Shown: one piece after another, positions 37,094 through 43,410 of the stretch
Layout of the letters: every line of letters starts with the position of its first letter
Position numbering within the stretch: position 1 is the first letter of the stretch
Assembly: GCA_003577275.1 (NCBI GenBank)
Contig: QEVO01000001.1
Coordinates: 496,001 to 560,000, forward strand
DNA from: Pseudomonadota bacterium
GTDB lineage: Bacteria > Pseudomonadota > Alphaproteobacteria > Sphingomonadales > Govanellaceae
Length of the DNA: 64,000 nt
Direction of reading: 5' to 3'
Translations under genes and position numbers: made by a program
Notes under the pieces: generated by a model
Told to the model about the DNA's origin: nothing
The model's database searches: none
The model's input: only the letters and a program-made list of their open reading frames with translations

Positions 37094-37656
37094 CGGCGGA
37101 TCAGCATGGCGCGCCGCGCCAGCGAGCGTAGGGCGGCGTCGTAGGCCACGGCGGCGGCATCGCCCAGGCCAACCACGGTGTAGCGCCCCGGCGCTGTCCC
37201 CGCCAGCAACCGACCGTAGAGCCGCCGCCCGCCGTCCAGTTCGGCCAGACATTCCTTGCCCACGAGGCGCGCCGCTTCCGCCACCGGCACCGGCAGGCAG
37301 ATCACCGTGTCGCCGACCTGAAAGTCGGCGGTGGGCTGGGCAATTTTCAACGCCACGGCGCCCGCGCCCGGAGGATGGAGCGACAATGTTTCACCGTCGG
37401 CGGGGATGATTTCCCCGCCGGTCGATAAAGTGCCAGCGAAAGGCACCGGGCCATCGCCGTCCATCGGCATCAGCTCGGCCACCGAGCACTGCAGCGCCGT
37501 GGCGATCTTTTCCAGCCAGTCGAGGGTGACCTTGCGGCTCCCGGTTTCAAGCCGGCCAATGGTCTGCGCCGTGGTCGGCTGGGGCCGGATTAGCGCGGCA
37601 ACCTGATGAAGGGTCAGACCTTTTTGCTTGCGAATCTCGCGTATTTTATTGTGCAT
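37087..37656 (-). CDS. XRE-family repressor with S24-like C-terminal domain lacking catalytic serine
   Basis: A 189-residue phage-type repressor. Residues 3-62 are an XRE helix-turn-helix (IRKQKGLTLHQVAALI, TAQTIGRLETGSRKVT). The C-terminal part (about 90-160) has the LexA/CI-like beta fold (ALKIAQPTADFQVGDTVIC, LVGKECLAELDGGRRLYGRL), but the position of the S24 nucleophile (GDSM in LexA) reads AQPT, so RecA-stimulated self-cleavage is not expected. It is divergent from the DUF6456 gene, with ACCAA/TTGGT sites in the gap and AGAGG before the ATG. By position it resembles RogA, which represses the GTA activators in Caulobacter crescentus; orthology is not proven. Confidence 0.85.
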   Translation of the reverse strand: MHNKIREIRKQKGLTLHQVAALIRPQPTTAQTIGRLETGSRKVTLDWLEKIATALQCSVAELMPMDGDGPVPFAGTLSTGGEIIPADGETLSLHPPGAGAVALKIAQPTADFQVGDTVICLPVPVAEAARLVGKECLAELDGGRRLYGRLLAGTAPGRYTVVGLGDAAAVAYDAALRSLARRAMLIRRY

Positions 37657-37685
37657 GCTAAACCTCTTTAGCCAGTTTTAAGGCA

Positions 37686-37718
37686 TTTTTGGTTTTATTT
37701 CAATCACAAAACCAAAAA
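37686..37718. promoter_or_regulatory. Operator-like inverted repeat in the divergent regulatory region
   Basis: TTTTTGGTTTT (37686-37696) and AAAACCAAAAA (37708-37718) are exact reverse complements with an 11-bp spacer. The centres of the half-sites are two helical turns apart, as for a dimeric repressor. Another ACCAA lies at 37724-37728 within ATAACCAA (37721-37728), the same 8-mer found at the structural promoter. Confidence 0.65.
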
Positions 37719-37742
37719 ATATAACCAATATGGAAAAAATTA

Positions 37743-37771
37743 TTGACAGCCCAAAGTTTTCAATGATAGCT
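37743..37771 (+). promoter_or_regulatory. Candidate promoter for the DUF6456 gene
   Basis: TTGACA (37743-37748) is a perfect -35. A poor -10 (GATAGC or ATAGCT, 37765-37771) follows after 16-17 bp. A strong -35 with a weak -10 suggests a promoter needing help or relief from repression. Confidence 0.45.
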
Positions 37772-37780
37772 GCAAAATGT

Positions 37781-37791
37781 ACCAATTTGGT
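37781..37791. promoter_or_regulatory. ACCAA-T-TTGGT palindrome just upstream of the DUF6456 gene
   Basis: ACCAATTTGGT is a perfect odd palindrome between the candidate promoter and the GGAGG site. A bound repressor here would block transcription of the DUF6456 gene. Confidence 0.55.
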
Positions 37792-37809
37792 GAATTTATG
37801 GAGGCGGAC

Positions 37810-38616
37810 ATGCGGCAAAATACAGCGGTCGATACCCGGAGCTCGGCGGAGCCCGTCAGCAGGCGGGCGGCGCGACTCCTGCTGCGGCTGAGCGCCGGCG
37901 AGACGGTCCATGCCACTGACGACGGTGTTTTCTTCGGCGGCGAAGACGTGACGGCGGAGGTGGCGGCGCTGATCGCCCATGATCTGGCGGCGCGGGACCG
38001 TCGGGGCGGCGTGCGGCTGACCGCGCCCGGCGCCGGTTACGCCAAGCGCCTGGCCGCGCGCTCGGCCCTCCGCCGCGCCGGTCGGCAGGGGGATGCAGCA
38101 GCGCTGGCGGTGATTGCGCCGTATCGCGATCAACATCAAGACATCGATATCATGATGGCGTCCGATGGCGACAAAGTCGCAGAACGGCGCTTTTTCAACC
38201 ATCGGGAATGCCCGCTGGCTTGGCTGCGCCGGCGTCGCGACCGGGCTGGCCGGCCGCTCATCGCCGACCGCCAGTTCGAGGCCGGCATGCGCTTGCGTAA
38301 CGACTTCGAGCGCGGCGGTCTATCGCCGCGGGTCACCGCCTCCTGGAGCGCGCTGCCCGTGGGCCGCGCCGGGGCGGCAAGCCGGCGCGGCGGCCTCGAT
38401 CCCAGCGACAGTCAGATGAGCGCCCGCCAGCGCTTCCGCCGCGCCGTCACCGCTCTGGGGCCGGGCCTTGCCGAGGTGGCGATCCGCACCTGCTGCGCTT
38501 ATGAGGGGCTGGAAGCGGTAGAGAAGAGCCTGGACTGGCCGGCGCGCTCGGGCAAGGTGGTGTTGAGCTTGGCTTTATCTCGGCTGGCCGATTATTACGG
38601 AATTGGAAAAAAATAA
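37810..38616 (+). CDS. DUF6456 protein, candidate GTA activator/antiterminator
   Basis: A 268-residue protein. The N-terminal region (about 15-100) looks like a winged helix. The DUF6456 domain spans 133-266: ECPLAWLRRRRDRAGRPLI, LRNDFERGGLSPRVTASWS, ALGPGLAEVAIRTCCAYEGL and WPARSGKVVLSLALSRLADYYG. The ATG at 37810 has GGAGG five bases upstream; an ATG at 37777 has none. The C-terminal part is of the kind compared with sigma region 4 in GafA. My recollection is that DUF6456 belongs to the GafA/GafZ lineage, but I cannot search. Its stop codon lies inside the operator of the structural promoter, so it is tightly linked to the genes it would control. Confidence 0.8.
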   Translation: MRQNTAVDTRSSAEPVSRRAARLLLRLSAGETVHATDDGVFFGGEDVTAEVAALIAHDLAARDRRGGVRLTAPGAGYAKRLAARSALRRAGRQGDAAALAVIAPYRDQHQDIDIMMASDGDKVAERRFFNHRECPLAWLRRRRDRAGRPLIADRQFEAGMRLRNDFERGGLSPRVTASWSALPVGRAGAASRRGGLDPSDSQMSARQRFRRAVTALGPGLAEVAIRTCCAYEGLEAVEKSLDWPARSGKVVLSLALSRLADYYGIGKK

Positions 38617-38633
38617 CCAAATAGGTTATTTTT
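38609..38633. promoter_or_regulatory. Perfect 10-bp inverted repeat beside the structural-gene promoter
   Basis: AAAAATAACC (38609-38618), five bases AAATA, GGTTATTTTT (38624-38633). The arms are exact reverse complements. The left arm contains the DUF6456 stop codon, and the right arm ends 3 bp before the -35. A further GGTTAT at 38657-38662 overlaps the -10, 33 bp from the right arm. The 8-mer ATAACCAA is shared with 37721-37728. The U-rich right arm could also weakly terminate the DUF6456 transcript. Confidence 0.65.
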
Positions 38634-38636
38634 ATA

Positions 38637-38665
38637 TTGACTAATAAAACGCTCATGGTTATACT
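38637..38665 (+). promoter_or_regulatory. Near-consensus sigma-70 promoter of the structural cluster
   Basis: TTGACT (38637-38642), a 17-bp spacer, TATACT (38660-38665): one mismatch to consensus in each hexamer. It is the best promoter in the window and points into the terminase genes, with a leader of about 110 bases. Confidence 0.75.
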
Positions 38666-38716
38666 TTAGTCAAGATCGAGAAAAAGGTTCGCAGGCGCCA
38701 TCGCGCCGATGATACG

Positions 38717-38750
38717 AAAGGCCGCTCCCGCTAGAGAGCGGCCTTTTGCT
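38717..38750 (+). terminator. Intrinsic terminator in the leader of the structural cluster (attenuator)
   Basis: AAAGGCCGCTC (38717-38727) and GAGCGGCCTTT (38736-38746) pair perfectly over 11 bp around an eight-base loop, and the downstream arm runs into TTTT. It lies between the promoter at 38637 and the terS start at 38781, so it would stop transcription before the first structural gene unless bypassed. Confidence 0.8.
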
Positions 38751-38780
38751 GTTGTGCGCCTTGAGTTTGATGAGGATGGA

Positions 38781-39239
38781 ATGGCGAAGGCCACGAGCTG
38801 GACGCCGCGCAAGCGCGGCCAATTCCTCAGCGCGCTGCGCAAAACCGGCAATGTCACGGCGGCGGCCGAGGCGGCGGGACTGTCGCGCAGCCAGGCCTAT
38901 CAGCTGCGGCGCAGCGACGACGGTTTTCGCCAGGATTGGGACGACGCTTTGCAGGCGGCGATCGATGATCTGGAAGAGGAGCTGCGGCGCCGCGCGCTGC
39001 ACGGCGTCGAGCAGCCGATCTACTATGGCGGCAAGGAATGCGGCCGGGTGCGGACCTATAACGATGCCCTGGGGATGTTCTTGTTGCGCGCCCGCCGCCG
39101 GGAGCTGTTCGACAAAGCGGGCGAGGACGGATCGGCGGTCTCCATCGACGCCTCGCCGCTGGCCGAGATCCAAGAACGCTTGAAGCGCCTGCGCGCCCGT
39201 CAAGCCAAGGGCCGCAAGTCGGATGGCGATAAGCCGTGA
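38781..39239 (+). CDS. Terminase small subunit (GTA g1-like)
   Basis: A 152-residue DNA-recognition component of the packaging motor. The N-terminal helix-turn-helix (SALRKTGNVTAAAEAAGLSR, SQAYQLRR) is typical of small terminases. The middle and C-terminal helices (DLEEELRRRALHG, FLLRARRRELFDKAG) form the oligomer. The start at 38781 (MAKATSW) has GAGGA upstream; a longer frame to 38709 would run through the attenuator hairpin. Its TGA overlaps the GTG of terL. Confidence 0.88.
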   Translation: MAKATSWTPRKRGQFLSALRKTGNVTAAAEAAGLSRSQAYQLRRSDDGFRQDWDDALQAAIDDLEEELRRRALHGVEQPIYYGGKECGRVRTYNDALGMFLLRARRRELFDKAGEDGSAVSIDASPLAEIQERLKRLRARQAKGRKSDGDKP

Positions 39240-40564
39240 CCGGCGATGAGGAGGGGCAACGCTCGCTGGCCGAAGTCATGGCCGCTCTGCCGACGGGCGA
39301 TGAAGCGGATATCCTGGGCGCGCTGAAGGTCGCCGACCTTACGGAGCTTCTTTATGAGTGGCGGTTCTGGGCCCGACCGCAGCAACTGCCGCCGCCGGGA
39401 GAATGGGCAACCTGGCTCATTCTGGCCGGCCGCGGCTTCGGCAAGACCCGCACCGGGGCGGAGTGGGTGCGCGGCCTGGCGGAACACGCCGGCCCCGGTT
39501 TTCGCATCGCGTTGGTGGGAGAGACGGCGGTCGATGTGCGGCAGGTGATGGTGGAGGGCGAATCCGGTCTCCTGCCCTGCGCCCGGCCGGACTTCAGGCC
39601 CCGCTTCGAACCGTCGAAGCGCTGCCTCACCTGGCCCCAGGGGGCGCAGGCTTTTCTCTACTCGGCGGACGATCCGGAGCAATTACGCGGACCGCAGCAT
39701 CATGTGGCTTGGTGCGACGAGCTGGCGAAATGGCGGCGCGCCGGGGAGACGTGGAGCAACTTGCAACTGGGCCTGCGTCTTGGCGAGCGGCCGCAAGTAG
39801 TGGTGACGACGACGCCCCGGCCCCTGAGGCTGCTGAAAGACTTGCTCGCCGATCCGATGACGGTGGTGACCCGCGGCTCGACCTACGACAACCGCGGCAA
39901 TCTGCCGTCGGCTTTTTTCCGGCAAGTGGTGGAAAAGTATGCCGGCACGCGGCTGGGCCGGCAGGAGATCGAGGCCGAAATTCTGGAGGATACCCCGGGC
40001 GCGCTGTGGACGCGGGCCTTGTTGCGGGCCTGTCGCGCCACCGCTGCGCCGGTCATGCGCCGGGTGGTGGTGGGCGTCGATCCGCCGGTGACCGGCGGTG
40101 AGAAGGCCGACGCCTGCGGCATCGTGGTGGCCGGCGAGGGCGAGGACGGCCGCTATTACGTGCTGGAGGATCGCACCACGGTGGGAGCCAGCGTCCACGG
40201 CTGGGCGCGGGCGGCGGTCGCCGCCTATCACGACCATGAAGCCGACCGGCTGGTGGCGGAGGTGAACAATGGCGGCGATCTGGTGGCCGCCGTCATTCGC
40301 CAGGTTGATCCAACCATCAGCTATCGCGCGGTGCGGGCCAGCCGCGGCAAATGGGCGCGCGCCGAACCCATCGCCGCCCTTTATGAACAGGGCCGGGTCA
40401 GCCACCTAGCGGCCATGCCGGCGCTGGAGGATCAGATGGCCAGTTACGCGCCGGGCGGGGATATGGCCTATGGCAGCCCGGACCGGTTGGACGCCCTGGT
40501 GTGGGCGCTGAGCGAATTGGCGCTCGGGATGAGCGCCAATCCGCGATTACGAACGATCGGTTAA
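39236..40564 (+). CDS. Terminase large subunit (GTA g2-like)
   Basis: A 442-residue packaging motor with an N-terminal ATPase and C-terminal nuclease. Walker A LAGRGFGKT is at 63-71 and Walker B-like VAWCDELAKW follows. The RNase H-fold nuclease acidic residues sit in VVVGVDPPVTG, LVAEVNNGGD and SPDRLDALVWAL. In GTAs this motor packages host DNA headful-wise. All motifs are intact. It starts with GTG in a GTGA overlap with terS and ends 8 bp before a convergent passenger gene. Confidence 0.95.
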   Translation: MTGDEEGQRSLAEVMAALPTGDEADILGALKVADLTELLYEWRFWARPQQLPPPGEWATWLILAGRGFGKTRTGAEWVRGLAEHAGPGFRIALVGETAVDVRQVMVEGESGLLPCARPDFRPRFEPSKRCLTWPQGAQAFLYSADDPEQLRGPQHHVAWCDELAKWRRAGETWSNLQLGLRLGERPQVVVTTTPRPLRLLKDLLADPMTVVTRGSTYDNRGNLPSAFFRQVVEKYAGTRLGRQEIEAEILEDTPGALWTRALLRACRATAAPVMRRVVVGVDPPVTGGEKADACGIVVAGEGEDGRYYVLEDRTTVGASVHGWARAAVAAYHDHEADRLVAEVNNGGDLVAAVIRQVDPTISYRAVRASRGKWARAEPIAALYEQGRVSHLAAMPALEDQMASYAPGGDMAYGSPDRLDALVWALSELALGMSANPRLRTIG

Positions 40565-40572
40565 GCTCTAAG

Positions 40573-40923
40573 TTATTGAGCGCGCGCTGCTTTATAGGCG
40601 CGAATGGCCTCATTGAATTCGTTGCCCGTCGCCACTTCGGCATCCACCGCCGCGTTATAGCGCTCGACAAAGCTTTTTTGCATATCGGCCGTCAGCTGTT
40701 CCTTCGGCACCAAGGCTTCCTGGGCCTGCAGGCAATTGCGAAACGTCTCGCTATCGGCGAGGAATTTTTTGACCGCGCTCTGGGCAGCGATCATATCCTC
40801 CTGGGTGGCGGCGGCGCCGCTGGGGATGGCCGGCGCCGGCGGCCGGGTGCAATCGTCGGCCAAGGCGCTGCCGGCACTGAGCGCCAAGGTCATGGTAAAG
40901 GCAATGGTTACAATAGATTTCAT
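40573..40923 (-). CDS. Small secreted protein, antisense passenger in the cluster
   Basis: A 116-residue protein with a clear signal peptide (MKSIVTIAFTMTLALSAGSA, cleaved near ALADD). The mature form has two Cys (DDCTRP and FRNCLQ) and is helical and charged. Similar small secreted proteins are widespread in Alphaproteobacteria, but I know of no function. The start at 40923 has GGAGA upstream, and a perfect TATAAT lies about 60 bp upstream on the same strand, so it is expressed independently. It sits on the opposite strand between terL and portal, where the R. capsulatus GTA has nothing. Confidence 0.8.
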   Translation of the reverse strand: MKSIVTIAFTMTLALSAGSALADDCTRPPAPAIPSGAAATQEDMIAAQSAVKKFLADSETFRNCLQAQEALVPKEQLTADMQKSFVERYNAAVDAEVATGNEFNEAIRAYKAARAQ

Positions 40924-40983
40924 GAAGCAACGTCTCCAAAGAGCAAACCCTCGACCGACCGGGGTCGGCCGCAACGGAGGCGG

Positions 40984-40989
40984 ATTATA
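40984..40989 (-). promoter_or_regulatory. TATAAT -10 element for the antisense secreted protein
   Basis: On the minus strand the hexamer reads TATAAT, with no convincing -35 at 16-18 bp. The start codon is about 60 bp downstream. Confidence 0.45.
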
Positions 40990-41104
40990 AACTGACGGGC
41001 CGGCCAAAGGCTAGCCCGTCACGATTCCATTCATCACCACCAAGTTCGACGGCATTCGGGCTGAGGAGCCACGCTTCCGGCTCGAACGGCGGCGGCGAGG
41101 GCAT
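40985..41104 (-). pseudogene. Possible gene remnant (39 codons)
   Basis: A minus-strand frame encodes MPSPPPFEPEAW...GRPVSL followed by TAA. Its amino-acid composition looks protein-like, and the frame remains open upstream past 41190. It has no ribosome-binding site of note and its stop overlaps the -10 of the neighbouring gene. It could be the tail of a decayed gene that arrived with the passenger insertion. Confidence 0.25.
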
Positions 41105-41197
41105 GCCCTGCAGTTTTTCATGATAGGCCCTGACCCCAAGTGCAGACCCGCATGACCTTCGCCGCCCGCGACTATTCTTAGATGTGGAGAGGCACAG

Positions 41198-42418
41198 ATG
41201 AGTTCATTCAGTGAGCGCGTAAAGCGCCTGTTTTGGCCAAGCGGCGCGCCGATCGAGGCCAAGCGAAGCGCCGTCGCCGGCCTCTTGGGCAGCGAATTTT
41301 CCACCTGGGTCGGAACGGCGGGGCCGCGCTGGACCAGCCGCAATTATCGCCGGCTGGCCGAGGAGGGCTATCGCAAGAACGTCATCGTCCACCGCTGTGT
41401 GCGGCTGATCGCCGAAAGCGCCGCCTCGGTGCCGTGGCGGCTGACCCGCAACGGCAAGGCCATCGACCGTCACCCGCTGCTTGACCTCCTCAATCGCCCC
41501 AACCCGATGGAAGCCGGCAAGGCGCTGTTTGAAAATTTCTATGCCTTCTTAAGCATCGCCGGCGACAGCTATCTGGAGATGGTGACTGCCGCCGACGGCG
41601 CGCCCGCCGAGCTATACGTGCTGCGGCCCGATCGTATGAAAGTTATTCCCGGTCCCAGCGGCTGGCCGCGCGCCTATCGCTATGAGGCCGGCGGCCAGGT
41701 CCACGATTTCGCGGTCGATCAGCTGACCGGCCAGTCGGCGGTTTTGCATATGAAAACCTTCAACCCGCTGGACGAGACTTACGGAATGTCGCCCCTGGAA
41801 GCCGCCGCCTTCGGCATCGACATTCATAATGCGGCCAGCGGCTGGAACAAGGCGCTGTTCGACAACGCCGCCCGGCCATCGGGCGCGCTGGTCTACGAAC
41901 CGGGCGACGCCGGCCACTTGAGCGATGAGCAATTCGCCCGGCTGAAAGAAGAGCTTGCCGATACCTACCAGGGTGCGCTCAATGCCGGCCGCCCCATGCT
42001 GTTGGAAGGCGGCTTGAAATGGCAGCCGATGGCGTTCTCGCCCCAGGACATGGAGTTCGTCGAGGGTAAGCATGTGGCGTCCCGCGAGATCGCTCTGGCC
42101 TTTGGCGTGCCGCCGCTCCTTCTCAATATCCCCGGCGACAATACCTACGCCAACTACCAGGAAGCCAATCGCGCGCTGTGGCGGCTGACGCTGCTGCCGC
42201 TTCTGGAAAAGACGGTTTGCGCTCTTAATCACTGGCTGGTGGATGATTTCGGCGACGGCCTGGCGCTCGACATCGATCGCGACGCCATCTCGGCGCTGCA
42301 AGCGGAGCGCGCCGCCGCCTGGGAGCGGGTCGGCGCCGCCCGGTTTTTGACCATCAACGAAAAACGCCGGGCGGTGGGCCTGGAGCCGCTCCCCGGCGGC
42401 GACGTTCTAGTGTCCTGA
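41198..42418 (+). CDS. Phage portal protein, HK97 family (GTA g3-like)
   Basis: A 406-residue portal that forms the dodecameric DNA channel at one capsid vertex. Typical HK97-type motifs: NVIVHRCVRLIAESAASVPW, HPLLDLLNRPNPME, VLHMKTFNPLDETYGMSPLEAA and FGVPPLLLNIPGDNTYANYQEA. GAGAGG precedes the ATG. The last codons and the TGA lie within the left arm of a palindromic element (42407-42484), so the C-terminus VLVS comes from the insertion. The length is still about that of the RcGTA portal. Confidence 0.94.
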   Translation: MSSFSERVKRLFWPSGAPIEAKRSAVAGLLGSEFSTWVGTAGPRWTSRNYRRLAEEGYRKNVIVHRCVRLIAESAASVPWRLTRNGKAIDRHPLLDLLNRPNPMEAGKALFENFYAFLSIAGDSYLEMVTAADGAPAELYVLRPDRMKVIPGPSGWPRAYRYEAGGQVHDFAVDQLTGQSAVLHMKTFNPLDETYGMSPLEAAAFGIDIHNAASGWNKALFDNAARPSGALVYEPGDAGHLSDEQFARLKEELADTYQGALNAGRPMLLEGGLKWQPMAFSPQDMEFVEGKHVASREIALAFGVPPLLLNIPGDNTYANYQEANRALWRLTLLPLLEKTVCALNHWLVDDFGDGLALDIDRDAISALQAERAAAWERVGAARFLTINEKRRAVGLEPLPGGDVLVS

Positions 42419-42484
42419 TTTGCGAAATTCGCATGATTTCTATATCAGCGCTTAAGCGAATTTTGCAAATTGAAAGGACACTAG
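42407..42484 (+). mobile_element. 78-bp CTAGTGTC-ended palindromic element, copy 1
   Basis: Left arm 42407-42432 (CTAGTGTCCTGATTTGCG...) and right arm 42456-42484 (...AAAGGACACTAG) are near-perfect inverted repeats with a 23-nt loop containing CTATATCAG (42440-42448). It has no coding capacity and ends in CTAG. It resembles a MITE or REP-type hairpin element. It provides the stop codon of the portal gene. Confidence 0.7.
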
Positions 42485-42498
42485 CAACCTATTGAATC

Positions 42499-42578
42499 CT
42501 AGTGTCGTTTTGGTTTTTGAAGTTCGTGTGAGCGGCCTATATCAGTCATGAAACGAACTTCAAAAACCACGACACTAG
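42499..42578 (+). mobile_element. 80-bp CTAGTGTC-ended palindromic element, copy 2
   Basis: Left arm 42499-42527 and right arm 42553-42578 pair almost perfectly (CTAGTGTCG... with ...CGACACTAG; inner arm TTTTTGAAGTTCGT). The 25-nt loop has CTATATCAG (42537-42545), as in copy 1, in the same orientation. The inner arms differ in sequence from copy 1, so the two are diverged relatives and not a recent duplication. Fourteen bases separate them. Confidence 0.7.
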
Positions 42579-42784
42579 TGGATGCGCCGCCCGCTGTACC
42601 GAAATGACACAATTGTCTAAAAAAGGCACAGCGTCGCTGGACAATAATGGGACGGCGGGCGGGACTTTAATTCAAAAAATAAGAAAAATCCGCGCAAATG
42701 CCGGCCAATCGGCACTTGGCACGGTTTCTGCTTTGATGAGGTCGAACGATGTTGCCAATGACAAAGACTTTCGGAGCGACGACC

Positions 42785-42967
42785 ATGACCAGCGGTAAGC
42801 GAATGATCCCTCAGGCAGGCAAACGGCGGGTGGCGATTTGGGCCGCCGCCGCATGGCTTGCCGGGGCGGGAAGCGCTTATGCCGAGAAGTGGCCGAACCT
42901 CGATCCGGCTTTTGTCATTCACCCTCTTCACTCACTCACTCCTGCCCCGGCGTTGCGGTCCTGCTGA
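42785..42967 (+). CDS. Possible small secreted peptide
   Basis: A 60-codon frame with a signal-peptide-like N-terminus (RRVAIWAAAAWLAGAGSAYA, cleavage before EKWP) and a GGAG site upstream. The C-terminal part is short and Pro/Leu-rich. The stretch 42579-42784 before it holds no convincing gene. It is immediately followed by a strong terminator. It may be a real micro-gene or the remains of one. Confidence 0.35.
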   Translation: MTSGKRMIPQAGKRRVAIWAAAAWLAGAGSAYAEKWPNLDPAFVIHPLHSLTPAPALRSC

Positions 42968-43012
42968 GACGGCGCCGCGCCGGACACCAGTTACCTTCGC
43001 GTCGCAAACTAG

Positions 43013-43041
43013 CGGCCTCTCCCCGGAGAGGCCGTTTTTTT
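43013..43041 (+). terminator. Strong intrinsic terminator inside the structural cluster
   Basis: CGGCCTCTCC and GGAGAGGCCG (43013-43034) form a 9-10 bp GC-rich stem followed by seven T residues (43035-43041). It stands between the portal region and the DUF6127 gene, upstream of protease, capsid and all tail genes. Confidence 0.85.
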
Positions 43042-43066
43042 ATCCATTGATCGCAGCCAACAGACA

Positions 43067-43387
43067 ATGGCCGATACCGATACGTTTCCCTATTACCGCT
43101 TTGCCCGCCTGGTGCGACAAGCCAATCTTGAAGGCGCATCGTTCGAAACCTTGCGGCAATTGATTGCCGAAGCGAGCGACCAGGGCGCAGCGCGGGCCTT
43201 AGAACGCTGTGGCCTGCATGACCATGACGCCGGCCGCGACATCGGCGAACTGCGGGCGCTTCTCGATGCTTGGCGCGACACCAAGCGCACGGCGCGCCGC
43301 AGCCTGGTGCGCTGGCTGATTTCGACCGCCCTTGCCGCCATGCTGGTGGGCGCGGCGATCAAAGTTCGTCTGCTGCATCTGCCGTAA
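43067..43387 (+). CDS. DUF6127 small membrane protein (GTA g3.5-like)
   Basis: A 106-residue protein: soluble helical N-terminal half (FARLVRQANLEGASFETLRQ) and one C-terminal membrane segment (RWLISTALAAMLVGAAI). It occupies the place of the small gene between portal and protease in alphaproteobacterial GTAs, annotated DUF6127. Its role in particle assembly is unknown. It lies 26 bp after the internal terminator. Confidence 0.8.
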   Translation: MADTDTFPYYRFARLVRQANLEGASFETLRQLIAEASDQGAARALERCGLHDHDAGRDIGELRALLDAWRDTKRTARRSLVRWLISTALAAMLVGAAIKVRLLHLP

Positions 43388-43410
43388 CCCGTACTGATCA
43401 AGAGGGATAG

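Noticed and set aside
42604-42798. 64-codon frame between the palindromic elements and the small secreted peptide
   Set aside because: No ribosome-binding site or recognisable feature, and it overlaps the better-supported start at 42785. It could still be a degraded gene.
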